Shown here: one piece after another, positions 43,684 to 53,937 of the stretch
How positions within the stretch are numbered: the stretch's first letter is position 1
Layout of the letters: each line of letters begins with the position of its first letter
Assembly: GCA_963759955.1 (NCBI GenBank)
Contig: CAVXCA010000047.1
Location: forward strand, 1-64,000
Direction of reading: 5' to 3'
DNA from: Roseiarcus sp963759955
Lineage (GTDB): Bacteria > Pseudomonadota > Alphaproteobacteria > Rhizobiales > Beijerinckiaceae
Length of the DNA stretch: 64,000 nt
Notes under the pieces: model-generated
Databases searched by the model: none
What the model was told of the DNA's origin: nothing
What the model saw: the letters and a program-made list of their open reading frames with translations, nothing else
Program-made: the position numbers and the translations under genes

Positions 43684-44646
43684 ATGACGACGGCCTTGGT
43701 GTTTCCCGGGCAGGGCTCGCAGACGGTGGGCATGGGCAAGGCCCTCGCCGACGCGTTTCCCGCGGCCGCCGAGGTGTTCGCGCGCGTCGACGCGGCGCTC
43801 GGCGAAAAGCTGTCGAAAGTGATTTTCGAGGGGCCGGAGGCGGAGCTGACGCTTACCGCCAACGCCCAGCCGGCCTTGATGGCGACGAGCATGGCGGCGT
43901 TGCGTGCGCTCGAAAGCGAAGCCGGTCTTGACGTGGCGCGCGATGTCGCGTTCGTCGCCGGCCATTCGTTAGGCGAATATTCCGCGCTGTGCGCCGCCGG
44001 CGCGCTGACGCTGGAGGACGCCGCGCGGCTGTTGCGCATCCGCGGCCAGGCGATGCAAAGGGCCGTTCCTGTCGGCGAAGGCGCGATGGCGGCGATCCTC
44101 GGGCTCGACTTCGCCGAAGCATCGAAAATCGCCGCTCAAGCGGCGAGCGACCTTTATCTCTCCGGCGCCATTTGCGAAGCCGCCAACGACAACGGCGGCG
44201 GCCAGGTGGTGATCTCCGGCACGAAGGCGGCGGTCGAGCGGGCGATGGAGCTCGCCAAGCTGAAGGGCGCCAAGCGCGCGCTGCCGCTGCCGGTGTCCGC
44301 TCCCTTCCATTGTTCGCTGATGCAGCCGGCGGCCGAGGCGATGGCCGAAGCGTTGAAGACGGTCTCGATCAGCGCGCCCAAAGTTCCGCTTGTCGCCAAC
44401 GTCAGCGCGAGCGCGACGACCGATCCCGCCGTCATTCGCGACAATCTCGTCGCGCAAGTGACGGGGACGGTGCGTTGGCGCGAAAGCGTGCTTTATATGA
44501 GCGCTCACGGCGCGACGCGCTTCATCGAAGTGGGCGCCGGCAAGGTGCTCGCGGGTCTGGTCAAGCGCATCGCCGACGGCGCGGCGGCCGCGAGCGTGGG
44601 AACGCCGGGCGACGTCGCGGCGTTCGCAGCCGCGCGCGCGAACTGA
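43684..44646 (+). CDS. fabD: Malonyl-CoA:ACP transacylase
   Basis: A 320-residue enzyme. VFPGQGSQTVGMGKAL opens the fold, the catalytic serine is in VAGHSLGEYSAL near residue 98, and the histidine in PVSAPFHCSLM near residue 207. It loads malonyl groups from CoA onto acyl carrier protein for fatty-acid elongation. GGAAGG precedes the ATG by about eight bases. fabG begins 31 bases after the stop, then acpP and fabF, the standard order. Confidence 0.96.
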   Translation: MTTALVFPGQGSQTVGMGKALADAFPAAAEVFARVDAALGEKLSKVIFEGPEAELTLTANAQPALMATSMAALRALESEAGLDVARDVAFVAGHSLGEYSALCAAGALTLEDAARLLRIRGQAMQRAVPVGEGAMAAILGLDFAEASKIAAQAASDLYLSGAICEAANDNGGGQVVISGTKAAVERAMELAKLKGAKRALPLPVSAPFHCSLMQPAAEAMAEALKTVSISAPKVPLVANVSASATTDPAVIRDNLVAQVTGTVRWRESVLYMSAHGATRFIEVGAGKVLAGLVKRIADGAAAASVGTPGDVAAFAAARAN

Positions 44647-44677
44647 AGTTTCAAGAGAACGGGAAAGGCGGACGCAC

Positions 44678-45415
44678 GTGTTCGATCTGACGGGCAAGAC
44701 CGCTCTGGTGACGGGCGCTTCGGGGGGGCTCGGCGGCGCGATCGCGCGCGCGCTGCACGCGCAAGGGGCGACCGTCGCGCTGTCGGGCACGCGGCGCGAT
44801 GCGCTGGAGGCCTTGGCGGGCGAACTCGGGGGCCGCGTTCACGTGACGCCATGCGACCTCTCGGACGCGGGGGCGGTCGAGGCGCTCGTTCCCGCCGCCG
44901 AAGCGGCGATGGGCTCGCTCGACATTCTCGTCAACAACGCCGGCGTGACGCGCGACAATCTCTTCATGCGCATGAAGGACGCCGAATGGGACACTGTGAT
45001 CGCGGTAGACCTCACCGCGGCGTTTCGCCTCTCCCGCGCCTGCTTGAAGGGCATGATGCGCCGCCGGTACGGCCGCATCATCGGCATCACTTCGATCGTC
45101 GGCGTCACCGGCAACCCGGGACAAGGCAATTACGCGGCGGCCAAGGCGGGGATGATCGGCATGTCCAAGGCGCTCGCGGCGGAAGTCGCGAGCCGGGGCA
45201 TCACCGTCAATTGCATCGCGCCGGGCTTTATCGCCAGCCCGATGACCGACGCCCTCAACGACAAGCAGCGCGAGGGCATCCTGGCCTCGGTTCCGATGGG
45301 CAGGCTCGGAGCGGGCGCCGACATTGGCGCCGCGGCGGTCTATTTGGCGAGCGCCGAAGCGGCTTACGTCACCGGCCAAACGCTGCACGTAAATGGCGGA
45401 ATGGCCATGATTTGA
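44678..45415 (+). CDS. fabG: 3-oxoacyl-[ACP] reductase
   Basis: A 245-residue SDR from a GTG start. LVTGASGGLGGAIARAL binds NADPH, LVNNAGVTRDNLFMRMKD is characteristic of FabG, and the catalytic tyrosine and lysine are in GNYAAAKAGMIGM. GGMAMI at the end matches the family tail. It reduces beta-ketoacyl-ACP in each fatty-acid cycle. Its place after fabD and before acpP supports the assignment. Confidence 0.96.
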   Translation: MFDLTGKTALVTGASGGLGGAIARALHAQGATVALSGTRRDALEALAGELGGRVHVTPCDLSDAGAVEALVPAAEAAMGSLDILVNNAGVTRDNLFMRMKDAEWDTVIAVDLTAAFRLSRACLKGMMRRRYGRIIGITSIVGVTGNPGQGNYAAAKAGMIGMSKALAAEVASRGITVNCIAPGFIASPMTDALNDKQREGILASVPMGRLGAGADIGAAAVYLASAEAAYVTGQTLHVNGGMAMI

Positions 45416-45685
45416 GGCGATTGCCGCGATCGGGCGAGGCGGCGAACCCGCCGCCGCCGCCTCTCGCCTTGCCCGGAGAGATATGCTATCGAGCCGTTTC
45501 GTCGCCGAAGCGCTATCCATTTCGAAGGGGGCAGTCCGCACGGGATCGTATGCGAGGCGCGGTTCGCCGGAGCCCGGCGACCGTCGCGGGGGACGGTTTG
45601 CAACGGCTCGATCGATCGGCGGTCGACGCTAGGAAATCAATCACAGGCCGGCGTTCGCGCCCGGCCGCATAAAGGAAAAGGCAAA
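45416..45685. other. fabG-acpP spacer
   Basis: Contains no supported frame. At 270 bases it is long for a within-operon gap, and acpP often has its own promoter, which would lie here; I found no clear one. Confidence 0.4.
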
Positions 45686-45928
45686 ATGAGCGACGTGGCG
45701 GAGCGAGTAAAGAAGATTGTCGTCGAGCACCTCGGCGTTGACGCCGACAAGGTCGTCGACAATGCGAATTTCATCGACGATCTCGGCGCCGATTCGCTCG
45801 ATACCGTTGAGCTCGTCATGGCCTTCGAGGAAGAGTTCGGGGTCGAGATTCCCGACGACCAGGCCGAGACCATCGTCACGGTCGGCGACGCGGTGAAATT
45901 CCTCGAGAAGGCGTCCGCGGGCAAGTGA
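45686..45928 (+). CDS. acpP: Acyl carrier protein
   Basis: An 80-residue acidic protein. DDLGADSLDTVELVMAFEEE holds the DSL serine (residue 37) that receives the phosphopantetheine arm. It carries growing acyl chains between the fatty-acid enzymes and also supplies lipid A and other pathways. AAAGG lies close upstream of the ATG. A short hairpin follows before fabF. Confidence 0.97.
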   Translation: MSDVAERVKKIVVEHLGVDADKVVDNANFIDDLGADSLDTVELVMAFEEEFGVEIPDDQAETIVTVGDAVKFLEKASAGK

Positions 45929-45970
45929 CGGCGCTCGCCGGATCGCTTCGATCCGCGCGTGAGCTAAGGA

Positions 45971-45995
45971 AAGGGCCGGCGAAAGTCCGGCCCTT
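45971..45995 (+). terminator. Hairpin between acpP and fabF, possible attenuator
   Basis: A 9-bp stem AAGGGCCGG with CCGGCCCTT around a seven-base loop, without a good T run. It may limit read-through from acpP into fabF, or protect the acpP message end. Confidence 0.5.
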
Positions 45996-46099
45996 GTCGC
46001 GTCAGGGGCGCGCTTGACGATGCCGGCGGGCGTGATCGCGCGTCGGCGGATCGAGCGCTATGGCGGCGTCCCATCGTGCTAGGGAGCTGAGGAGCGGGA

Positions 46100-47371
<1,272 letters not shown>

Positions 47372-47456
47372 GGATTGGTCTCTTCATTTCGCCGCAAAAA
47401 TGGGTAAAGTGGCGCGCGGCGCGACGGCGCCATGAAGTGAGTTATGGCGGGCCCGG

Positions 47457-49145
47457 ATGAGCGACGCGTCGAACCAGGGCGGTGACGCCAAGAACCAAGG
47501 CGCCGACGCCAAAGGCCAGCCGCGCGTCAGCCTCTTCGGCGGGCGCGCTCGCGCTCTTCCGCCCGCCGAGCCGTCCTCGCCGCGCCAGCCGCCGCCGCGC
47601 CGGCCGCGACGCTTCGGGCTTTCCGGCCTGAGCGGCTTTCTGTCGTTCGTGCTGATCGGCGCGCTGGCGGGCTTCGCGCTGTTCGTCTGGGGGATGATCG
47701 AGGCGCGCCGGCCGGGGCCGTTGGCGGCCGACAAGGTCGTCATCATCGCTCGCGAGGACGATGGCGGCCCGATCGGCGATCAGCTCGAAAGCGCAGGCGT
47801 CATTGACAGCGCGATCTGGTTCTCCGCGATGACGCTGCTCGACGGCAGCCGAAGCGCGCTCAAGCGCGGGGAATACGCGTTCAAGGCGGGCGTCAGTCTG
47901 CGAGATGTCGAGGCCGAACTCATTTCCGGCAAGGTCGTGCTTCATTCGCTCACCATTCCCGAAGGCTTGACCAGCGATCAGGTCGTCCAACGTCTTCGCG
48001 ACAACGACGTTCTCATCGGCGACGTCAAGGAGTCGCCGCGCGAAGGCTCGATTCTTCCTGAGACCTACAAGTTCGCGCGCGGCGAAACCCGTCACGCGCT
48101 GCTGACCGTCATGGAGAAAGCGCAAGCCAAGGCCGTCGACGATATCTGGGCCAAGCGCGCACCCGATCTGCCGATCAAGTCTCCCGGCGAACTGGTTACG
48201 CTCGCCTCGATCGTCGAAAAGGAGACGGGCAAGGCGGATGAGCGCCCGCGCGTCGCCGGCGTTTTCATCAATCGCGTGCGCAAGCACATGAAGCTCGAGT
48301 CCGATCCGACGATCGTTTACGGCCTCGTGTTCGGCAAGGGCACGCTGGGACATTCGATCTCCAAGGCCGAATTGGAGCAGGCGACGCCCTATAACACGTA
48401 TATCATCAGCGGCTTGCCGCCCGGTCCGATCTGCAATCCCGGCAAGGCGGCGCTCGAAGCCGTCGCCAATCCTGCGGCCAGCAAGGAACTCTATTTCGTC
48501 GCCGACGGAACGGGCGGCCACGCTTTCGCGGAGACGCTGGACCAGCATCTCAAGAACGTCGCGCATTGGCGGCAAATCGAGAAGGACGCCAAGGACAAGC
48601 TCGCGCCCGACGCGTCGCCGCCGGCCCCGGCCGGCGCGACGCACGGCGCGCTCGACCCGCTCGACCCGAAGATTTTCGGCGCCGTTCCGCCCTCCGCGGC
48701 GCCGGAGGCCGCGGCGAACGGCGGCGCGCTCGGCGCCAAGCTCGCCAAGCTCGGCGAGAAACTGCGCGTTCGCGACTCGCTGTTGGGCGCCGATGGCGCG
48801 CTGTCGCCGACGAAAGTGAAAGGGGAGACGCCCGAAGACCTCGGCGTCGTGGTCACCGGCGTCAACGACGCGCCCACGGGCCCCGTCTTCTCCGACGCCG
48901 CCGACGCCGACACTGACGGAACGATCACGAAGGTTCCGCTTTCGCCGGCCGCGCTCGCCGAGCAGAAGGCTCGCGAAGCGCGCTACGGAGACCCGGCGGG
49001 CGCCGACGCGCGCGTCGCGGGTCTCGACGCCGCCACGCCGCCACGCGCCCGCGCGTTCGACGCCTCGGAGGGGACCCCGCTCGATCCGCTCCTCAACAAG
49101 ACCTACGATCTCAATTACGCCAAGACGGTTCCGCCGCTGGATTAG
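47457..49145 (+). CDS. mltG: Endolytic transglycosylase MltG with long C-terminal extension
   Basis: A 562-residue protein. A proline-rich cytoplasmic lead (about residues 1-55) precedes one membrane helix (FVLIGALAGFALFVWGM). The LysM-like and YceG core (about 80-385) includes LTIPEGLTSDQVVQRL, the catalytic glutamate in LASIVEKETGKADER, and NTYIISGLPPGPICNPG. MltG cuts nascent glycan strands and so ends peptidoglycan polymerisation. The last 170 residues are rich in alanine, proline and aspartate, unlike the compact E. coli protein, and are probably disordered in the periplasm. Placement after fabF is common in alphaproteobacteria. Confidence 0.93.
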   Translation: MSDASNQGGDAKNQGADAKGQPRVSLFGGRARALPPAEPSSPRQPPPRRPRRFGLSGLSGFLSFVLIGALAGFALFVWGMIEARRPGPLAADKVVIIAREDDGGPIGDQLESAGVIDSAIWFSAMTLLDGSRSALKRGEYAFKAGVSLRDVEAELISGKVVLHSLTIPEGLTSDQVVQRLRDNDVLIGDVKESPREGSILPETYKFARGETRHALLTVMEKAQAKAVDDIWAKRAPDLPIKSPGELVTLASIVEKETGKADERPRVAGVFINRVRKHMKLESDPTIVYGLVFGKGTLGHSISKAELEQATPYNTYIISGLPPGPICNPGKAALEAVANPAASKELYFVADGTGGHAFAETLDQHLKNVAHWRQIEKDAKDKLAPDASPPAPAGATHGALDPLDPKIFGAVPPSAAPEAAANGGALGAKLAKLGEKLRVRDSLLGADGALSPTKVKGETPEDLGVVVTGVNDAPTGPVFSDAADADTDGTITKVPLSPAALAEQKAREARYGDPAGADARVAGLDAATPPRARAFDASEGTPLDPLLNKTYDLNYAKTVPPLD

Positions 49146-49161
49146 CGTCGTCGTCGAGAGC

Positions 49162-50043
49162 TCAGGCCGATTCTGACAATTTACCGTTTGCGATCGCCAG
49201 CGCGATGGCGCAGGCGTTCGATACGTTGAGGCTCTTGATCGCGCCGGGCAGGGCGAGCCGCGCCATCACGTCGCAATGTTCGCGCGTCAGCCTCCTCAAG
49301 CCCTTGTCTTCGGCGCCCAGAACGAGCGCGAGGGGGCGGGCGAGATCGAGCGCTTCGAGCGTCTGCGGCGCTTCCGAGTCCAGTCCGACGCGCCAATAGC
49401 CGAGATCGCCGAGTTCGCCGAGCGCGCGCGAGAGATTCGTCACGCTGCAGATCGGCACATGCTCGAGCCCGCCGGACGCGGATTTGGCCAAGGCGCCGGT
49501 GAACTCGGGCGAATGGCGCTCGGTCGTCACCAGCGCGTCGACGGCGAAGGCCGCGCAGGTTCGCAGGATCGCGCCGACATTGTGCGGATCGGTGACCTGA
49601 TCGAGCACGACGACGAGGCCCTTCTCGGGCAATTCGGAAATGTCGATCGGCTCGAGCGGCCGCGCTTCGAGCAGGAGTCCCTGGTGCACGGCTTCGCGCG
49701 GCGCGCGCAACGCGATTTCTTCCGGCGCGAGAATTCGTGTTTCGACGCCTCGCGCCGCGATTTCCGCGGCGAGCCGTTCGGCGGCGGCGGCGGTCGCATA
49801 GAGGCGAACGAGTTTGCGCCGCGGCGCGCGCAACGCCGCGATCACGCTGTGAAAGCCATAGATTTGCACGACGTCGGCGGATCGTGGTTCGCGCCGGGGA
49901 GGTTTCGGGCCCGATTTGTCGACGCTCTCCTCGCGCGGCCGCGCACGCTCGGGCCGGCTGTCCGCCTTTTTCGTCGTCGGGCGCGGGCCGCGCGTTTCCT
50001 GCGGGCCGAAACCGCCGCCGCGTCGATGGGTCTTGCGAGTCAC
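49162..50043 (-). CDS. rlmB: 23S rRNA 2'-O-methyltransferase, RlmB type
   Basis: A 293-residue SPOUT methyltransferase. The basic, disordered N-terminus (about residues 1-55) leads to a substrate-binding domain VQIYGFHSVIAALRAP, then LVVVLDQVTDPHNVGAILRT, VLGAEDKGLRRL and LPGAIKSLNVSNACAIAL, the three motifs of the AdoMet-binding knot. It probably methylates a G in 23S rRNA domain V. The GTG at 50043 with AAAGGA upstream is preferred to a longer ATG frame. The tRNA-Tyr gene lies 200 bases beyond on the other strand. Confidence 0.9.
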   Translation of the reverse strand: MTRKTHRRGGGFGPQETRGPRPTTKKADSRPERARPREESVDKSGPKPPRREPRSADVVQIYGFHSVIAALRAPRRKLVRLYATAAAAERLAAEIAARGVETRILAPEEIALRAPREAVHQGLLLEARPLEPIDISELPEKGLVVVLDQVTDPHNVGAILRTCAAFAVDALVTTERHSPEFTGALAKSASGGLEHVPICSVTNLSRALGELGDLGYWRVGLDSEAPQTLEALDLARPLALVLGAEDKGLRRLTREHCDVMARLALPGAIKSLNVSNACAIALAIANGKLSESA

Positions 50044-50245
50044 GATGGATCCTTTGGGGATGGAGCGGCGAAGGGTCGCAATAGACCAATGGACGCTCGC
50101 CTGCAAAGACGGCGCGGACGAAGTCGTTCGCCCGCGCCGTCATTTAGGTGTTGACAGGTCGGGGCGGGGCGCAAGATAACCCCACCCGATCGCGCCTCGG
50201 GTCTCCCGAGGCGTTTTCGTCCGCGGCCTCGCGCCGGTGGATTTT

Positions 50246-50330
50246 GGGGGAGTGTCCCGAGCGGCAAAGGGGGCGGACTGTAAATCCGCTGGCTTAGCCT
50301 TCGTAGGTTCGAGTCCTACCTCCCCCACCA
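50246..50330 (+). tRNA. tRNA-Tyr (GTA)
   Basis: The acceptor stem GGGGGAG pairs with CTCCCCC (50320-50326), the anticodon GTA is at 50280-50282 in a seven-base loop closed by GCGGA and TCCGC, the T arm is GTAGG-TTCGAGT-CCTAC, and a long variable arm is present as expected for bacterial tRNA-Tyr. CCA is encoded at 50328-50330. Confidence 0.97.
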
Positions 50331-50542
50331 TCGATCCACGCAGTGGCGCGGGCGAAGAGGCGCTCGAACGCGTCGGTCCAGCCGAAGCGGCCTGTCGCTG
50401 CGCTCCGCGACGATGAACAATCGTTAATCTCTTGGAAACTGCCGCGAAAGCCACGCCATGGTGTTGTTCGCGCGCTCGCCGCCGGCCCAATCGTCGGGCC
50501 GTCATGCGTGCGTTCATTCGAAAAGTCGGCGAGAAAAAAACG

Positions 50543-50731
50543 ATGCGAGAACTCGTCACACCCGCAGCCGCCGTCGCGCCGCGTTGTGCGATTGCGTTGG
50601 CGGGCGGACTTCCGTATTGGACGCTGTCCTGCGCGGATTCGAACGGGTTCAAAGTCGCTTTGCAAGCGGATGCCCTTCGCGCTCACGCCCCGGACAAGTT
50701 GGAAGTGTCGGCGCACAAGGCTGCGGCGTGA
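50543..50731 (+). CDS. Possible small protein upstream of the HiPIP gene
   Basis: A 62-residue frame beginning MRELVTPAAAVAPRC with a GAGAAAA stretch shortly upstream. It ends in a serine-alanine tail and contains GGLPYWTLSCADSNGFKVAL, which looks protein-like but belongs to no family I know. It stops 37 bases before the HiPIP start. Composition is compatible with coding, but length and lack of homologues leave it uncertain. The rest of 50331-50768 shows nothing else. Confidence 0.35.
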   Translation: MRELVTPAAAVAPRCAIALAGGLPYWTLSCADSNGFKVALQADALRAHAPDKLEVSAHKAAA

Positions 50732-50768
50732 CGCCGGGACCGCGCCGTGGACAAGGAAAGGCGAACAC

Positions 50769-51035
50769 ATGCCCAATCAAGAATCGAAGACTGGCTTGAC
50801 CCGCAGGACGGTGCTGTTGGCGGCGGCCAGCATTGCGCCCGTGTTGTCGATGGCGGCCACCACCGCCGAGGCGGGCACGATGCCGCAGAAGGCGGTCATG
50901 TACCAAGACACGCCCAAGGACGGCAAACAGTGCTCGGATTGCACGTTCTTCATCGTCCCCAATTCCTGCAAGATGGTCGCGGGCACGATCGCGGCGACGG
51001 GCTGGTGCAATCTTTGGTCGAAGAAGGCGGCGTGA
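50769..51035 (+). CDS. High-potential iron-sulfur protein
   Basis: An 88-residue protein with a twin-arginine-type leader TRRTVLLAAASIAPVL (about residues 12-27) ending AEA. The mature part, about 52 residues, has the cysteines CSDC, SC and WC of HiPIP (C-x2-C-x9-C and a final C thirteen residues later). It holds one [4Fe-4S] cluster working between +2 and +3 and carries electrons in the periplasm, in phototrophs to the reaction centre and in others to oxidases. AAAGGCG precedes the ATG. No obvious partner gene is adjacent. Confidence 0.92.
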   Translation: MPNQESKTGLTRRTVLLAAASIAPVLSMAATTAEAGTMPQKAVMYQDTPKDGKQCSDCTFFIVPNSCKMVAGTIAATGWCNLWSKKAA

Positions 51036-51195
51036 TCGCGATCGCGTGATCGTCGACGCGACATAGCGTCGCGGACCCCAAAGGGCGGCGACGTTTCTCG
51101 CCGCCTCCCTCGGGCGCCGGCCGTTGCGCATGGCGTCCGACATCACGTGAGGAGCGCATCGCGCTCGGGCGCCGTCGGCGATTCCTGGAGCGCGC

Positions 51196-51870
51196 CTAGC
51201 TCGTCGCCACCGGCCGATCGGGGAACGCGAGCTGCTCGCGGTCGCGCCAATCGACGACGTAGTTGATCTCCATCAGCCGCCTGACCCCGATGATGGGGCG
51301 CTTGTCGAAACCGTGCCAAGTGTTCGGGCCGGCCTTGAAGATCGCCGACCGGTTGAATTCGGCCGACGAGCGGCCGACCCAGCGCTTTTGGTCGTCGTAG
51401 ATGTCCGTGCCCCAATCCTTCGCATGCGGCCCGGTGCACAGATAGAGCACCATGGAGAACAGTTTCTCCTTGATGTCGCGATGCGGCTCGAGCCACGCGC
51501 CGTCGGTGTCTTGCATGTATTCCATGCGCACGAAGCTTCCCGTTGCGCGAATGCCCAGCGTCTCCTCGAATTGGCGCGCGACGTCCGGACGCTGGAACGC
51601 CTGCGTCAGGTTTTCGCACACGGGAAACTGCGCGCGCAATTCGGGCGTGAAGAAGGTTCTGCGCGCGTTGTAGGTGTCGCGCGTGCCGTCGGTCGCCCCG
51701 AGCATCGGCGGCACGATTGGCAGCACCAGGATCGCCGTGCACAGCGCTTCGGGAAACGTATCGACCATCGTCCAGCGCCGATAGGGCTCCTCCAAGCGTT
51801 TGGAGGCGCGCAGCGCGCCGATGAAATGCCGGGCGATCGCTTCGGGTTCCGGCGTGAAGGGATAGGGCAT
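51196..51870 (-). CDS. 2OG-Fe(II) oxygenase-like protein B
   Basis: A 224-residue protein. EPHRDIKEKLFSMVLYL (about residues 129-145) gives the H-x-D iron pair, and NTWHGFDKRPIIGVRRLMEI (about 184-203) gives the distal histidine followed by an arginine that would hold 2-oxoglutarate. The layout is that of a double-stranded beta-helix dioxygenase. The start at 51870 has AAAGGG seven bases upstream and lies two bases after the stop of oxygenase A, so both are translated from one message. They are likely distant paralogues. The substrate is unknown; a hydroxylation on a small molecule, sugar or amino-acid derivative is plausible. Confidence 0.75.
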   Translation of the reverse strand: MPYPFTPEPEAIARHFIGALRASKRLEEPYRRWTMVDTFPEALCTAILVLPIVPPMLGATDGTRDTYNARRTFFTPELRAQFPVCENLTQAFQRPDVARQFEETLGIRATGSFVRMEYMQDTDGAWLEPHRDIKEKLFSMVLYLCTGPHAKDWGTDIYDDQKRWVGRSSAEFNRSAIFKAGPNTWHGFDKRPIIGVRRLMEINYVVDWRDREQLAFPDRPVATS

Positions 51871-51872
51871 GG

Positions 51873-52559
51873 TCAGCCCTTTCCGCCGAACGAGCGCGGC
51901 GCCATGAACACCAACTCGCGCACGCCGGGAATGGATTTCGCGAATCCGCTGATCGCGTGGCGGATATTCTCGCGCCGCGCGTACCATTCCGAATCCACGA
52001 AGCACAGTTGCACGCTCATCCGCTTGCCCTTCTGCGGCAGGAAGCCGTGCCAGGAACGGTCGCAGACGCGGAACATCAGCATGCGGCCGAATTCCGGCGC
52101 GAACTCGAACGCGTAGTCGTCGCGGTCGTTGCTGCGCAGAACCCTCAGGCGGCCGCGCTCGTACGGCCACTCGCGGCTGAAGCCGAGCAGGACGGTGATG
52201 ATCTTGTGCTTCGAATCGGGATGGGCGTAGCCCTCGTTGTAGGCCCCGCTGGTGGCGCCCATCATCACGATCGAGGTTGGACGGCTGGTCAGATCGACGT
52301 CGAACTTCTGTTCGACCAGCCGGCGAAACCTGAGGCTCTCCAGATCCTTCATGCAGGCCGCGAATTTCGCCCCGTACTTCAGGTTCGTCAGCGCATAACT
52401 GCCGCGATGGGGAATTTCCGGCGCGTCGGCCAGCACTTCCTCCTTCAACTTCTCGTCGATGGCGTGTTCGACGAAGGCGAAATCATAAGGGTCGCGACGG
52501 AGTTCGGCGGCCCTGATGGCCTCTTCGTCGAGCATCGACATTCGCGTTTCTTCCAGCAT
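51873..52559 (-). CDS. 2OG-Fe(II) oxygenase-like protein A
   Basis: A 228-residue protein. GYAHPDSKHKIITVLLGFS (about residues 107-125) contains the H-x-D pair, and DRSWHGFLPQKGKRMSVQL (about 164-182) the distal histidine and the arginine for 2-oxoglutarate. An internal ATG seven residues in is an alternative start, each with fair ribosome sites. It follows the Rid-like gene by 46 bases and is immediately followed by oxygenase B. Two oxygenases in one operon suggest successive or heteromeric reactions. I do not recognise the specific pathway. Confidence 0.75.
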   Translation of the reverse strand: MLEETRMSMLDEEAIRAAELRRDPYDFAFVEHAIDEKLKEEVLADAPEIPHRGSYALTNLKYGAKFAACMKDLESLRFRRLVEQKFDVDLTSRPTSIVMMGATSGAYNEGYAHPDSKHKIITVLLGFSREWPYERGRLRVLRSNDRDDYAFEFAPEFGRMLMFRVCDRSWHGFLPQKGKRMSVQLCFVDSEWYARRENIRHAISGFAKSIPGVRELVFMAPRSFGGKG

Positions 52560-52605
52560 AGCGCACCTCTTTCTGGCCGCCTCGCGGCGACCTCAGTCTT
52601 GCGAT

Positions 52606-53739
52606 TCAGAACCTCGGCATGTTCGCGTCGGCGTTGTTCGCGATCGCCACGCCCTCGACCTCCACCAGCCATTCGGGGCGGCAAACCGCGCCCTGAACGA
52701 TAACCAGCGGCAGATCGGCGAAGCGTTCGCGAAGGCTCCCTTCGATGCGCGCGAGATCGGAAGGGTCGCGCAGATAGACGATCATGTGCGTCATGTCGGC
52801 GAAGGAGGCCGAACCTGCGCGCAGCAGCGCGTCGACGTTCTCCAGCGCGCGATCGAGCTGACGCCCGGCGTCGCCGGGATGGACGACCTCGCCCGCGGAG
52901 TCGATGCTCGCGGTGCCCGAGACGAAGATATGCGCGCGGTCCGCGTAAGCGACGCGCGTCGCCCTCTCGAAGGTGACGTGGTAGTCCTTCGTCGCGCAGA
53001 GTTTGTCGAAGTCGTTGAGGTAGGAAACCTGCTTCAGCTCGACGTCGAGCGGGGAATAGGCATCCATCGCCACCACGTCGTAGCGGTGCGCGCCGGCGCC
53101 TTCGATGCCAGTGCTGGCGATGAAATGCGTCGCGCCGGTCAGCCCGTGCTCATTGAACAACACGCGCCGGGCGTCGACCATGCCGCGATAGAAAATGTCG
53201 ACGTCCCTCATATAGATCCACGTTCGCACACAGTGATCGCGCATGGATGCGCCCTGTTGCGCGAGCGCGTGGATCAAGTCGTCGAATATCGCGCGCGTCT
53301 GCGACTCGGCCGAGAGCGATCTGTCGGCGTCGCCGGCGCAAAGCCGTGTGCTCCACAGATGCCGCTTGCCTGCTTTCTCGACGATGAGGTGACGGGGAGA
53401 AAGGCGGCGTTTCGTCAGGCCCTGGGGACTGTCGATATGGTAGGCGAGCAGCGCCACCTTGGCGCCGCAAAGCGGGCGCTGCTGCACGATGGACATCGCA
53501 ACGGAATCGTCGAAGATCGCGCTTTCGCGCACCAGCGCGGCCTGATTGAGGGCGTCGCTCAAGAAGATGCGTCGGAACACCGCCGTATCCGGCGAAAGGC
53601 CGAGGCGCGCCTGGGCGTCCCGATAGGATTCCGCGACGGATCGAATTTGGCTCGGCAAGTCGGTCGACTTGGCCGCTTCGACGACGATGAAATGCTCACG
53701 CCCGCCCTCTCCGGCGCCGAACGTGCGAATAGAAACCAT
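52606..53739 (-). CDS. Two-domain Rid/chorismatase-like protein
   Basis: A 377-residue protein. The C-terminal half (about residues 255-375) is Rid-like: HIFVSGTASIDSAGEVVHPG, QLDRALENVDALL, VYLRDPSDLARIEGSLRERF and VCRPEWLVEVEGVAI. The middle part (about 115-235) repeats a weaker Rid-type fold with CVRTWIYMRDVDIFYRGM. This double layout, and the VCR.E.LVEV.G ending, recall chorismatases of the FkbO/Hyg5/XanB2 group as I remember them. Those hydrolyse chorismate to 3-hydroxybenzoate or a dihydroxy diene. Whether this one does is open; it could instead be a plain tandem Rid protein. It heads a run with two 2OG-Fe(II) oxygenases and lies 198 bases after araD. Confidence 0.65.
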   Translation of the reverse strand: MVSIRTFGAGEGGREHFIVVEAAKSTDLPSQIRSVAESYRDAQARLGLSPDTAVFRRIFLSDALNQAALVRESAIFDDSVAMSIVQQRPLCGAKVALLAYHIDSPQGLTKRRLSPRHLIVEKAGKRHLWSTRLCAGDADRSLSAESQTRAIFDDLIHALAQQGASMRDHCVRTWIYMRDVDIFYRGMVDARRVLFNEHGLTGATHFIASTGIEGAGAHRYDVVAMDAYSPLDVELKQVSYLNDFDKLCATKDYHVTFERATRVAYADRAHIFVSGTASIDSAGEVVHPGDAGRQLDRALENVDALLRAGSASFADMTHMIVYLRDPSDLARIEGSLRERFADLPLVIVQGAVCRPEWLVEVEGVAIANNADANMPRF

Positions 53740-53937
53740 GCAACCCCCGCGCCTCGCTACGCCTTCAACGTTCCGGCGCGCTTTTCGACCAGCAATCTCT
53801 CATTATGGCGCTATGCTGCGCGAGGCGCCCTTGCGGCTCCTTGATATATGTCAAGGTCGCCCGCCGCAGGAGCGTCTGGACGGCCGCCGGCGCTTGCGAA
53901 GACGCAATGTCGTGTTTGTCGAGCCGCGCCGACCGGA

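Noticed and set aside
50140..50652. Reverse-strand frames across the tRNA-Tyr gene
   Set aside because: They cover a certain tRNA and have no family likeness.
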